A DNA stretch of 64,000 bases from DAOVRD01 sp964521715 (GTDB lineage Bacteria; Planctomycetota; Brocadiia; SM23-32), in NCBI GenBank assembly GCA_964521715.1, contig CAZFSS010000004.1, forward strand, positions 1 to 64,000, read 5' to 3'. The translations under genes and the position numbers were made by a program. Every line of letters begins with the position of its first letter. Position 1 is the stretch's first letter. The notes beneath the pieces are model-generated. The model had not been told where the DNA came from. It worked only from the letters and a program-made list of their open reading frames with translations, and did no database searches. Shown in pieces: positions 1 through 8,238 of the stretch.

Positions 1-414
1 CACAACGCGGGCCGCCTGAAACTCGGCCAGCCGGACCGTGGCCGAACGCAGCGACGCGGAGGAACCGGCCCCCGCGCCCGCCGCGGCGAAGCGCAGCGCG
101 CTAGCCAACAGGTCGGCCGGGCCGGACCACCTCGCCTCCAGCTCCAGCGCCAGAGCCTCGTCGGGAAGCGCCTTGCCGAGCGGCGCAAACACCTGCCTCG
201 CCGCCTGCCACGCGACGACGGAGCCGAACAGGCACGCCAGAACCAGCCGCGTGCCATGCGGGAGCCTGAGCCACCTGTCCACGATGAAGCTGAGCAGCAC
301 CAATGCTCCGGCCGCGCAGGCGAAGCGGCCGAGGCCGGCGGCCACCATCGCCAGGCGCACCAGCCGACGCAGGGCGCCCAGCTTCGTCCGCAATGTCTCC
401 GGACGGTTCGTCAC
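1..414 (-). CDS. Membrane protein, N-terminal part (cut by window edge)
   Basis: The reverse strand is open from a GTG at 414 to the window edge, about 138 codons, with a purine-rich GAGGGCGGAG about 9 bases upstream. The product starts with a basic stretch, then two likely membrane segments (about residues 22-46 and 55-75), then a region containing LPDEALALELEARW and LLASALRF. This layout resembles the start of the long planctomycete membrane proteins that often neighbour vWA/BatA-like proteins such as the one at 8239, but the family cannot be fixed from this part. It is divergent from ribH. An in-frame TTG at 420 is an alternative start. The function is unknown. Confidence 0.6.
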   Translation of the reverse strand, partial: MTNRPETLRTKLGALRRLVRLAMVAAGLGRFACAAGALVLLSFIVDRWLRLPHGTRLVLACLFGSVVAWQAARQVFAPLGKALPDEALALELEARWSGPADLLASALRFAAAGAGAGSSASLRSATVRLAEFQAARVV

Positions 415-440
415 GCGCAAGCGCTCCGCCCTCAAAGTGT

Positions 441-469
441 TTGCATAAACGCCATAGTTGGCTTATATT
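441..469 (+). promoter_or_regulatory. Predicted housekeeping-sigma promoter of ribH
   Basis: A -35 box TTGCAT (441-446) and a -10 box TATATT (464-469) are separated by exactly 17 bp. Transcription would start near 476, leaving a leader of about 60 bases before ribH. Confidence 0.6.
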
Positions 470-538
470 GACAGGCTATTATAGTCGCCGGAGACGGTGG
501 CGAAAAGGCCAGGCGGATCTTGCAGGTCCGAGGACGAA

Positions 539-1018
539 ATGGCAGAGATGACCAAGCACGAAGGCGACCTCAACGCGAGCGGGAAACGCTTCGCACTGGT
601 GGTGAGCCGCTACAACGAGTTCTTCTCCAGCAGGCTGCTCAGCGGGGCGCAGGATTGCCTGCTGCGCCACGGGGCATCGGCGGAGGACGTCGAGATCTTC
701 CGCGTGCCCGGCTCGTTTGAGCTGCCGCTGGTGGCCAAGCGGGCTGCCGAGACGGGGAAGTTCCACGCGGTCGTCTGCCTGGGCGCGGTGTTGCGCGGGC
801 AGACCTCCCACTTCGATTTCGTCGCCGCCGAGGTGGCCAAGGGCGTCTCGCACGTCAGCCTGGAGACGGGCGTGCCGACGATCTTCGGCGTGATCACCAC
901 CGAAACGATCGAGCAGGCCGTGGACAGATCGGGCGCCCGCGCGGGTAATCGCGGCGCGGACGCCGCGCTGGCCGCCATCGAAATGGCCAATCTGCTGGAG
1001 GAGATCTCAAGCCGGTAG
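539..1018 (+). CDS. ribH: 6,7-dimethyl-8-ribityllumazine synthase
   Basis: Lumazine synthase condenses 5-amino-6-ribitylamino-uracil with dihydroxybutanone phosphate in the penultimate step of riboflavin synthesis. It is cytosolic and usually forms large assemblies. The 159-residue product has the family landmarks in order: RYNEFF near the N terminus, PGSFELP, then GAVLRGQTSHFDFV with the conserved His, and FGVITTET. The length is normal. The ATG at 539 is chosen because GAGG lies 5 bases upstream; an in-frame ATG at 497 would add 14 residues with no family counterpart. In many bacteria ribH is followed by nusB, and that order holds here, although nusB is fused to another domain. Confidence 0.95.
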   Translation: MAEMTKHEGDLNASGKRFALVVSRYNEFFSSRLLSGAQDCLLRHGASAEDVEIFRVPGSFELPLVAKRAAETGKFHAVVCLGAVLRGQTSHFDFVAAEVAKGVSHVSLETGVPTIFGVITTETIEQAVDRSGARAGNRGADAALAAIEMANLLEEISSR

Positions 1019-1200
1019 GACGGCCCCGGCTCGCGGTCAGACGCTCCCGGCGGCTCCGGGAGTCTCGTCGGCAACGGACGCGCGGCGCTTTCGGCGCGGC
1101 GCATTCCGCGCAGCGTAATCAGCACCTAGCATTCCGCGCCGCGACCGGCCGAAGCTGCCCGACCATCCGGCTCCTCTTCCGTGCCCCGTCCACCTGACCC

Positions 1201-2550
1201 GTGAGAATCCAAACACTAGCCAGGGAATTGGCCCTTCAGGCCCTCTACCAGTGCGACGTCCTCGAGCGCTGCGAGGCCGAGGACGTACGCGCCTTCTGCG
1301 CCACGCACGGCACCGCGAAGGTGTCCGACCTGGCCGTTAAGCTCGTCCAGGGCTGCATCGAACACCGGCAGGAGCTGGACGAGGTGATCCGGCGAACGGC
1401 CGAGCACTGGGAGCTGAAGCGCATGGCCGTCAGCGACCGCAATATCCTGCGCCTCGGAGCGTTCGAGCTGCTGTTCCGGAAGGAGACACCCCCTAAGGTC
1501 GCCATCAACGAGGCGATCGAGCTGGCCAAGAAGTACAGCACCGAGAACTCCCCGACCTTTGTCAACGGCGTGCTGGACCGGGTATACACGACGCACGTGG
1601 CGGAAGCCGCGCCTGCGGAGTCGGAGGACAACCCGCCGTCGGGCCTTGGTCCGGTGGCGGAGGAGTCATCGGGGCGTGCGGCGTTGCTTCAGATCGAACC
1701 CGATCCCGAGTCACGGGCGGACCTGCACGCCCACTCGACGGCCTCGGACGGCTCCCATCCGCCCGAGGAGCTGCCCGGCATAGCGGCGGAGGCGGGGCTG
1801 AGCGCCCTAGCGCTGACCGACCACGACTCCGTGGACGGCGTCCCGCGCGCGCAGGAAGCGGCCGCAGCGGTCGGCATCCTGCTCGTGCCCGGTGTGGAAT
1901 TGACGGGCTACGCGCCCTTGGCGAGCGGCGGATTCGTTGAACTTCACATTGCGGGCCTCTTCGTCGACCCCGACAGTGACGTCCTTGCCCGAAGGCTCGG
2001 CGAGCTGCGGGCCGTCAGGGCGGAGCGCGTGGAGGCCATGGCTCAGAAGCTGCGCGGACTCGGGTTCGAGATCGAAGGCGAGGACGTGCTCCGCCGCGCG
2101 CCGGGCGCCGCCGTCGGGCGCGTGCACGTCGCCCAGGAGATGATCGAGAAGGGATACTGCAAGGACGTGGCGGAGGCCTTCCGCCAGTACATCGGCGACG
2201 GCCGCCCCGCCTACGTGCCGAAGGAGAGGATGACGCCCGCGCAGGCCATCGAGCTGGTCAAGGCCGCCGGCGGATGCGCCGCGCTCTGCCACCCGGGCCT
2301 GAACCCGGACGTCGAGGCCCGCATCGAGGAGCTGGTCGAGTGCGGGCTGGACGCCCTGGAGGTCCACTACCCCACGCACACGCCGGAGGACGAGAAGAGG
2401 CTGCTGGACACGGCGCGCCGGCTCGGTCTCGCAGTGACGGGAGGCAGCGACTTCCACGGCGCAGCCAAGCCCGACATACGCGTGGGCCAGGAAACCGTGT
2501 CTTTTGTGGAGCTCCACGAGCTGGCGCGCAGGGCCGGGCTGCTCGTCTGA
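1201..2550 (+). CDS. nusB: NusB-PHP fusion protein
   Basis: Residues 1-133 are a complete NusB domain (ARELALQALYQCD near the start, then AINEAIELAKKYS and FVNGVLDRV). NusB binds boxA RNA with NusE and supports rRNA antitermination. After an acidic linker (about 134-172) comes a full PHP domain of the YciV type: HAHS near 176, TDHDSVDG near 207, CHPG near 362 and GSDFHG near 417, the expected metal ligands. E. coli YciV (RNase AM) is a PHP 5' exonuclease that trims rRNA 5' ends, so the fusion would join rRNA transcription and rRNA maturation; that link is inference. GTG at 1201 fits the NusB N terminus, though the upstream RBS is weak. There is no frameshift or internal stop at the junction. 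Confidence 0.9.
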   Translation: MRIQTLARELALQALYQCDVLERCEAEDVRAFCATHGTAKVSDLAVKLVQGCIEHRQELDEVIRRTAEHWELKRMAVSDRNILRLGAFELLFRKETPPKVAINEAIELAKKYSTENSPTFVNGVLDRVYTTHVAEAAPAESEDNPPSGLGPVAEESSGRAALLQIEPDPESRADLHAHSTASDGSHPPEELPGIAAEAGLSALALTDHDSVDGVPRAQEAAAAVGILLVPGVELTGYAPLASGGFVELHIAGLFVDPDSDVLARRLGELRAVRAERVEAMAQKLRGLGFEIEGEDVLRRAPGAAVGRVHVAQEMIEKGYCKDVAEAFRQYIGDGRPAYVPKERMTPAQAIELVKAAGGCAALCHPGLNPDVEARIEELVECGLDALEVHYPTHTPEDEKRLLDTARRLGLAVTGGSDFHGAAKPDIRVGQETVSFVELHELARRAGLLV

Positions 2551-2601
2551 GCACAGGCGGGTCACGACCGCCAAACCTGAGCCGAAGGAACCGCCCAACA
2601 C

Positions 2602-3606
2602 ATGTCGCTCTTCCACCTGTTCCGCAAGAAGAAGAAACCCGAGCAAGAGCCCGAAACCGCGCCGGAGCAGCCCGAGCCGGAAAGCGGCGAGGAGCCCGCC
2701 GGCCTGTTCGGCAAGCTGCGCAGCGGCCTGGCCAGGACCCGCTCGAAGGTCGCGGGCGGCCTGCGCAGCGTCTTGCTGATGGGCCGCTCGCTCGACGAGG
2801 ACCTGCTGGAAGACGTCGAGGAGCAGCTCTACGTGGCGGACGTCGGGCCCCGCGCCGTGGGCCGGCTCGCCGACGGCCTGCGGCAGGCCTACAGGGACGG
2901 GAGGATCAAACGCCCGGAACAGGTCATGGACTTCCTGAAGGCCCACATGAAGGAGGAGCTCTCGCGCTGGGACACGCAGCTCCATCTGCCCGAACAGGGG
3001 CCCGGCGTCATCATGGTGGCCGGGGTCAACGGTTCAGGCAAGACGACCAGCATCGCGAAGCTGGCGTACATGTTCGTGCGGGAGGGCAAGCGCGTGCTGC
3101 TGGCGGCGAGCGACACGTTCCGTGCGGCGGGCGTCGAGCAACTGGAGATATGGGCCGGCCGCGTGGGCGCCGACATCGTCAAGAACGAGAGCGCTGACCC
3201 AGCCGCCGTCGCTTTCGACGCGGCCGACAAGGCGCGCGCCCAAGGGTACGACGTCCTCATCATCGACACGGCCGGACGACTCCACACGCGAACCAACCTG
3301 ATGATGGAGCTCCAAAAGGTGAGCCGCGTGGTCGGCAACAAGATACCGGGCGCCCCGCACGAGACGTTGATGACGCTGGACGCCACCACGGGCCAGAACG
3401 CCATCAGCCAGGCCATCAAGTTCAACGACAGCATCAACCTGACGGGCATCATATTGGCCAAGCTCGACGGCACGGCCAAGGGCGGCATCGTCTTCGGCAT
3501 GAGGGACCAGATCGACATCCCCGTCAAGTTCGTCGGCCTGGGTGAAAGCGCAGAGGACCTGATGGCCTTCGACCCGGACCGGTTTGTCGACGCGCTGTTC
3601 GAGTGA
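2602..3606 (+). CDS. ftsY: Signal recognition particle receptor FtsY
   Basis: FtsY is the membrane-associated SRP receptor GTPase that docks ribosome-nascent-chain-SRP complexes at the translocon. The 334-residue protein has a short acidic N-terminal tail (EQEPETAPEQPEPESGEE), then the N domain and the G domain. The G domain carries GVNGSGKTTS (about 142-151), DTAGR (about 220), DATTGQNA and AKLDGTAKGG (about 286-295). The acidic A domain is much shorter than in E. coli, which is common outside the Gammaproteobacteria. The ATG at 2602 opens the domain order cleanly. Confidence 0.95.
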   Translation: MSLFHLFRKKKKPEQEPETAPEQPEPESGEEPAGLFGKLRSGLARTRSKVAGGLRSVLLMGRSLDEDLLEDVEEQLYVADVGPRAVGRLADGLRQAYRDGRIKRPEQVMDFLKAHMKEELSRWDTQLHLPEQGPGVIMVAGVNGSGKTTSIAKLAYMFVREGKRVLLAASDTFRAAGVEQLEIWAGRVGADIVKNESADPAAVAFDAADKARAQGYDVLIIDTAGRLHTRTNLMMELQKVSRVVGNKIPGAPHETLMTLDATTGQNAISQAIKFNDSINLTGIILAKLDGTAKGGIVFGMRDQIDIPVKFVGLGESAEDLMAFDPDRFVDALFE

Positions 3607-3633
3607 ACGACCTCCAGCCGCGGATATGGCGCG

Positions 3634-4836
3634 ATGGGCCACATGAAGTTCGACGAGATCAAAGGCCTGTTCGATAGCCACGTGATCGGCAACTACTCGC
3701 GCGTGCCCGTCGCATTCGTGCGCGGCGAAGGATCGCACCTCTGGGACAGCGAGGGGAACCGCTACGTGGACCTGATGCCCGGCTGGGGGACCACGCTGCT
3801 CGGCCACTGCCACCCCAAGGTCGTCACCGCCGTGCAGCGCCAGGCCGGCATGCTCATCCACGTGGACAACACCTTCTACACCGAGCCCCAAGGGCGGCTG
3901 GCGCAGAAGATCGGCGAGCACTCCTTCGGCGGGAAGTCCTTCTTCTGCAACAGCGGGGCCGAGGCGATCGAGGCGGCCATCAAGCTCGCCAGGATCCACA
4001 AGGAGCCTGAAGGCCGTTACAAGATCATCACCATGCGCGGCTCGTTCCACGGCCGCACCATGGGCGCGGTCACCGCCACGGGGCAGGAGGTGTACCACAG
4101 GGGCGCCCCCCTCCTGCCCGGCTTCAGCTACGTGCCGCTGAACGATCTGGACGCCGTCAGGCAAGCGGCCGACCGGCAGACCTGCGCCGTCATCCTCGAG
4201 CCCATCCAGGGCGAAGGCGGCATACGCGTGGCCGACGAGGAGTTCGTGGCCGGGCTGCGCTCCTTCTGCGATGAGAACGGCATCCTCCTCATCGCCGACG
4301 AAGTCCAGACGGGCATGGGCCGGACGGGACACTGGTTCGGCTACCAGCACTACGGCGTCGAACCCGACATCATGACGCTGGCGAAGGCGCTCGGCAGCGG
4401 CGTGGCCATCGGCGCCCTGACGGCGAAGGCGCAGGTGGCCCGGGACCTGGTGCCCGGCACGCACGCGTCCACCTTCGGCGGCAACCCGCTCGCGTGCGCC
4501 GCCGCCCTGGCGACGTTCAGGGTCATCGAGACGGAGAACCTTCTGGAAGTCTGCCGCCGCACGTCGGACTACATCTTCGGCCGCCTGCGCGAGATGGCGG
4601 AGCGCGGCTCGATCATCAAGGAGCTGCGCGGCCGCGGCCTGATGATCGGAATAGAACTGAACCGGCCCGGCGCGCCCGTCTTCGAGTACTGCCTGCACCA
4701 CCGGGTCCGGCTCAACTGCACGCACAAGGCCGTCATCCGGCTCCTGCCCGCGATGAACGTGCCCCGGGACGCGCTCGACGAGGGGCTCGACGTGCTGGAC
4801 GAAGCACTCCAGAAGGCGGAAAGCGGAGAGATATGA
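3634..4836 (+). CDS. argD: Acetylornithine aminotransferase
   Basis: This is a class III PLP aminotransferase that converts N-acetylglutamate semialdehyde to N2-acetylornithine in arginine synthesis. The roughly 400-residue protein has FFCNSGAEAIEAAIKLAR (PLP phosphate contact), IADEVQTGMGRTG (the Asp that holds the pyridine nitrogen) and MTLAKALGSG with the Schiff-base Lys. A second ATG at 3643 (MKFDEIK...) matches usual family N termini about as well, so the start is uncertain by three residues. The stop overlaps the argF start in ATGA, and argF lies next in the same pathway. Confidence 0.92.
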   Translation: MGHMKFDEIKGLFDSHVIGNYSRVPVAFVRGEGSHLWDSEGNRYVDLMPGWGTTLLGHCHPKVVTAVQRQAGMLIHVDNTFYTEPQGRLAQKIGEHSFGGKSFFCNSGAEAIEAAIKLARIHKEPEGRYKIITMRGSFHGRTMGAVTATGQEVYHRGAPLLPGFSYVPLNDLDAVRQAADRQTCAVILEPIQGEGGIRVADEEFVAGLRSFCDENGILLIADEVQTGMGRTGHWFGYQHYGVEPDIMTLAKALGSGVAIGALTAKAQVARDLVPGTHASTFGGNPLACAAALATFRVIETENLLEVCRRTSDYIFGRLREMAERGSIIKELRGRGLMIGIELNRPGAPVFEYCLHHRVRLNCTHKAVIRLLPAMNVPRDALDEGLDVLDEALQKAESGEI

Positions 4837-5789
4837 ACGCCCAGACCAGGCGGAACATGCACCTGATCACGTTGCTGGATTGGGACGCCGGCCGGATACG
4901 CGACGTGCTGGCGCTGGCGCACGAGCTCAAGGCAAAGGCCCGCAAGGGCGCGCTCGAACCCGTGCTCCAGCGCAAGACGCTGGCCCTGCTCTTCGAGAAG
5001 GCCTCCATGCGGACACGGGTCTCCTTCGAGGTCGCCATGACCGAGCTCGGCGGGCACGTCACGTACCTGTCCAGGGACGACGTGAACCTGGGCGTGCGTG
5101 AGCCCATCAAGGACGGGGCGCGCGTGCTCTCGCGCTACGTGGACGGCATCGCCGCCCGCGTCTACGCGCACCAGACCGTCGAGGAGCTCGCCGCGCACTC
5201 CTCCGTCCCCGTCATCAACGCGCTGAGCGACCAGGCGCATCCCTGCCAGGCCCTCGCCGACGTCCTGACCATCGAGGAGAAGGCCGAGGACCCGGCAAGC
5301 GCCCGGATCGCCTTCATCGGGGACGCAAACAACGTGGCACGCTCGCTGGCCGGCGTCTGCGCCAAGCTGGGGCTGCACTTCACCATCGCCTGCCCGCCCG
5401 GCTACGCTTTCGACGAGCCGTTCCTCGCGCAAGTCCGGCAGATCGCCGCCGACTCGGGCGGCAGCATCCGGGTGACGGACTCGCCCGCCAAGGCCGCGGA
5501 CCAGGCAGACGTGCTCTACACGGACGTCTGGGTGAGCATGGGACAGGAGGAAGAGACCGAGCGGCGGCGCCGGGCATTCGCCGGCTTCCGCATAGACGGC
5601 GACCTGCTGGCGAAGGCCTCCAAGGGCTGCATCGTCATGCACGACATGCCGGCGCATCGCGGGGAGGAGATCACGGACGAAGTCATGGAAGGGCCGCAGT
5701 CCGTCGTCTTCGAGCAGGCCGAGAACCGGCTTCACGCCCAGCGGGCGCTGCTCCAAATGCTGCTCGGGGGAAAGCCCAAAGCCAGATGA
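4833..5789 (+). CDS. argF: Ornithine carbamoyltransferase
   Basis: It makes citrulline from ornithine and carbamoyl phosphate. The 318-residue product has the carbamoyl-phosphate motif SMRTRVSFE (usually STRTR), HPCQALAD, GDANNVARS, DVWVSMGQEEE (ornithine side) and HDMPAHRGEEIT near residue 270. In textbook OTCases the last motif is HCLPAHRG, with a Cys that contacts ornithine; here that position is Asp. DVWVSMG and the overlap with argD still favour OTCase over an aspartate or acetylornithine transcarbamylase. The ATG at 4833 overlaps the argD stop (ATGA), so translation is probably coupled. Confidence 0.92.
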   Translation: MNAQTRRNMHLITLLDWDAGRIRDVLALAHELKAKARKGALEPVLQRKTLALLFEKASMRTRVSFEVAMTELGGHVTYLSRDDVNLGVREPIKDGARVLSRYVDGIAARVYAHQTVEELAAHSSVPVINALSDQAHPCQALADVLTIEEKAEDPASARIAFIGDANNVARSLAGVCAKLGLHFTIACPPGYAFDEPFLAQVRQIAADSGGSIRVTDSPAKAADQADVLYTDVWVSMGQEEETERRRRAFAGFRIDGDLLAKASKGCIVMHDMPAHRGEEITDEVMEGPQSVVFEQAENRLHAQRALLQMLLGGKPKAR

Positions 5790-6295
5790 GAGGTGGCAAG
5801 TCACAGGGGACGGCAACTTGTGACCGCTCACTGGTCTGCCCGATGCCAATGCGCCGAAAAAGCAAGCGAAGAGGAAAGACGACGGAGGGAGCAGACTGCA
5901 GCGCCGAGGCCCTCAAGAAGGCCAGCTGCCGGGGCTGCCCCGCCCTGTGCTGCCACGACATGGTCGAGCCGATATCGAGGCCACAGACCAGTCGCGACGT
6001 CGACGAGCTCAAGTGGCAGCTCCAGTACGACACCATCAGGGTCTACATCCGCACCCACCGGTGGTACGTGATCGTCCAGGGCAGGTGCATGTACCTGACC
6101 GACGACAACCTGTGCAGCATCTACGAGCGGCGGCCCGAAAGGTGCCGCCGGTACAACCCACCGGACTGCGAACGCTACGGCGAGTACTGGGACGAGATGA
6201 TCAATACGCCCCAGGAGCTCGACGCCTACCTGGAAAGGGAGAAGAAACGCCGCGCGGGCCGCAGGAAGCGGCGGGCCGCCGCAAGACGCGGTTGA
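5786..6295 (+). CDS. YkgJ-like CxxC cluster protein
   Basis: The protein carries the Cys pattern of the YkgJ family (putative zinc or iron-sulfur cluster proteins): CRGCPALCC near residue 48, then a second block CMYLTDDNLCSIYERRP and CRRYNPPDC. It ends in a highly basic tail (KKRRAGRRKRRAAARR) that could bind RNA. The molecular function of the family is not established. The ATG at 5786 overlaps the argF stop as ATGA, but an ATG at 5843 just before the basic segment MPMRRKSKRRGK is an equally reasonable start. It is last in the argD-argF run. Confidence 0.75.
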   Translation: MRGGKSQGTATCDRSLVCPMPMRRKSKRRGKTTEGADCSAEALKKASCRGCPALCCHDMVEPISRPQTSRDVDELKWQLQYDTIRVYIRTHRWYVIVQGRCMYLTDDNLCSIYERRPERCRRYNPPDCERYGEYWDEMINTPQELDAYLEREKKRRAGRRKRRAAARRG

Positions 6296-6324
6296 GACTC
6301 CGCGCCATCCTCGGAGGCAAAACC

Positions 6325-6393
6325 ATGCGCGCACCAGTCCGCACGCTTTGCATGCTCGCCGCCGCTTGCCTTTTCGCCTCCCTGTGCCGGTAG
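6325..6393 (+). CDS. Possible 22-residue signal-peptide-like ORF
   Basis: A short reading frame encodes MRAPVRTLCMLAAACLFASL plus CR and stops at TAG. It has a strong RBS (GGAGG, about 6 bases before the ATG) and looks like a Sec or lipoprotein signal peptide with nothing behind it. It may be a remnant of a lost lipoprotein gene or a chance ORF. It lies upstream of the ilvD promoter, so it is not an attenuation leader for ilvD. Confidence 0.25.
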   Translation: MRAPVRTLCMLAAACLFASLCR

Positions 6394-6420
6394 CCGCCGG
6401 CCATCGCCCCGCCGCCCCGT

Positions 6421-6449
6421 TTGACACCCCCCAGCGCGGGCGATAGACT
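6421..6449 (+). promoter_or_regulatory. Predicted promoter of ilvD
   Basis: A consensus -35 TTGACA (6421-6426), a 17 bp spacer and a -10 TAGACT (6444-6449). It places the ilvD transcript start near 6456, so the TTG at 6421 is a promoter element and not a start codon. Confidence 0.65.
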
Positions 6450-6510
6450 CGGCAATCCGGCGCGGTTCCGGCGCCGTCGTCTCGTCCCTTCCATCGGTGG
6501 AGCATTGACC

Positions 6511-8184
6511 ATGCCACTCAGACACGAGCAGACCACCAGAGGCATCGAGCGCATGCCCAACCGGTCGCTCCTGTACGCGGCCGGCGTCACGCGCGAGCAG
6601 ATGGACAAGCCCTTCATCGGCGTCTGCTCCAGCTTCACCGACTTGGTGCCCGGCCACGTGGGGATGCGGTCGCTGGAACGCAAGATCGAGTGGGGCGTCT
6701 GCGCCGGCGGCGGCGTGCCGTTCCTGTTCTCCGTGCCCGGCATCTGCGACGGCATCGCCATGGGCCACTCGGGCATGCACTACTCCCTGCCCTCGCGCGA
6801 GCTGATCGCGGACATCATCGAGTCCATCGTGCAGGCGCACCAACTGGACGGCCTGGTGCTGCTGACCAACTGCGACAAGATCACGCCCGGCATGCTGATG
6901 GCCGCCTGCCGGCTGGACGTGCCGACCGTGGCCGTCACGGCGGGCCCGATGCTGTCTGGCCACCACGCCGGCCGACGGCTCTCCCTGGTGCGGGACACGT
7001 TCGAGGCGGTGGGCCTCTTCAAGGCCGGCAAGCTGACCGAAGAGGACGTCTGCGATCTGGAGATGGAGGCCTGCCCCGGCCAGGGCTCGTGCCAGGGCCT
7101 CTACACGGCCAACACCATGGCCTGCCTGACCGAGGCGATGGGCATGAGCCTGCCGGGCACGGCTACTGCCCTGGCCGGAAGCGCCAAGAAGGAGCGCATC
7201 GCCGAGCAGGCCGGCCAGCAGGTCGTGGAGCTCGTCCGCACGGGCATAACCGCCCGCGGCATCGTCACCCGCAAGTCCCTCCAGAACGCCATCCGCATGG
7301 ACATGGCGCTGGGGGGCTCGACGAACACGGCGCTGCACATCCCCGCCATCGCCCACGCAGCCGAGGTCAACGTCACGCTGGACGACTTCGACCGGCTGAG
7401 CCGGCAAACGCCCCAGCTCACCTCGCTGCGCCCCGCCGGCGAGATGATGATGGAGGACCTCGAGTGGGCCGGCGGCATCCCGGCCGTCATGAAGAACCTG
7501 GCCCCGCTGCTCCACACGGACTGCATCAACGTCACGGGCCAGACCGTGGCGCAGGCCGTCGAGTCGGCGCGCGGCGGGGACCCGGACGTCATCCGCACGC
7601 TGGACGACCCGATCGCCAGGGAAGGCGGCATCGCCGTGCTCAAGGGGACGCTGGCGCCCGACGGCGCAGTCCTCAAGCAGGGCGCCGTCAGCAAGGAGAT
7701 GATGCAGTTCACGGGCACGGCCCGCGTTTTCGACGGCGAGGACGCCGCGATGGCGTGCCTGATGGCAGGCAAGGTCATGCCGAAGGACGTGCTGATCGTG
7801 CGCTACGAAGGCCCGAAGGGCGGGCCCGGGATGCGCGAGTCGCTCGCCCTCACGGCCGCCGTGGCCGGCTCCGGGCTGGGGGACAAGATCGCCATCGTCA
7901 CGGACGGCCGTTTCTCCGGCGGCACCCGCAACCTGAGCATCGGCCATGTGTCCCCGGAAGCCGCCGAAGGCGGACCCATCGCGCTGGTGCGGGACGGCGA
8001 TGGGATCCGGGTCGACGTGCCGGCGCGCACCGTAGACCTGCTCGTGGACGAGTCCGAACTGCGCAGGCGCAGGGCGGCGTGGAAGCGCCCCGCCCCGAAG
8101 TTCACGCGCGGCTGGCTCGCGCGCTACGAGCGGCTGGTGGCCAGCGCAGCGCAGGGCGCCATCCTGCTGACGCCCGAGCCCTAA
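6511..8184 (+). CDS. ilvD: Dihydroxy-acid dehydratase
   Basis: IlvD dehydrates 2,3-dihydroxy-isovalerate and 2,3-dihydroxy-methylvalerate in valine, leucine and isoleucine synthesis, using an Fe-S cluster. The 557-residue product has SSFTDLVPGHV, LLTNCDKITPGML (cluster Cys, about 119), CPGQGSCQGLYTANTM (cluster Cys, about 187-194), LGGSTNTALH and RYEGPKGGPGM, then FSGGTRNLSIGHVSPEA. Its first motif lacks the PCN Cys of [2Fe-2S] enzymes and matches E. coli IlvD, so an oxygen-sensitive [4Fe-4S] type is likely. The ATG at 6511 has GGTGGAG upstream and follows the promoter. Confidence 0.95.
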   Translation: MPLRHEQTTRGIERMPNRSLLYAAGVTREQMDKPFIGVCSSFTDLVPGHVGMRSLERKIEWGVCAGGGVPFLFSVPGICDGIAMGHSGMHYSLPSRELIADIIESIVQAHQLDGLVLLTNCDKITPGMLMAACRLDVPTVAVTAGPMLSGHHAGRRLSLVRDTFEAVGLFKAGKLTEEDVCDLEMEACPGQGSCQGLYTANTMACLTEAMGMSLPGTATALAGSAKKERIAEQAGQQVVELVRTGITARGIVTRKSLQNAIRMDMALGGSTNTALHIPAIAHAAEVNVTLDDFDRLSRQTPQLTSLRPAGEMMMEDLEWAGGIPAVMKNLAPLLHTDCINVTGQTVAQAVESARGGDPDVIRTLDDPIAREGGIAVLKGTLAPDGAVLKQGAVSKEMMQFTGTARVFDGEDAAMACLMAGKVMPKDVLIVRYEGPKGGPGMRESLALTAAVAGSGLGDKIAIVTDGRFSGGTRNLSIGHVSPEAAEGGPIALVRDGDGIRVDVPARTVDLLVDESELRRRRAAWKRPAPKFTRGWLARYERLVASAAQGAILLTPEP

Positions 8185-8238
8185 GAGCCCCCGCCTTCTG
8201 TTAGGGGCTCCCAAGCCTTTTCGACGCTGGCGCCGCTC

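Noticed and set aside
6325..6393. ilv attenuation leader peptide
   Set aside because: It lies upstream of the ilvD promoter, has no run of Ile/Val/Leu codons, and no terminator/antiterminator stems follow.
6421..6510. N-terminal extension of ilvD from TTG 6421
   Set aside because: The TTG is part of a consensus TTGACA -35 box, and the encoded residues are low-complexity Arg/Pro with no IlvD counterpart. ATG 6511 has a proper RBS.
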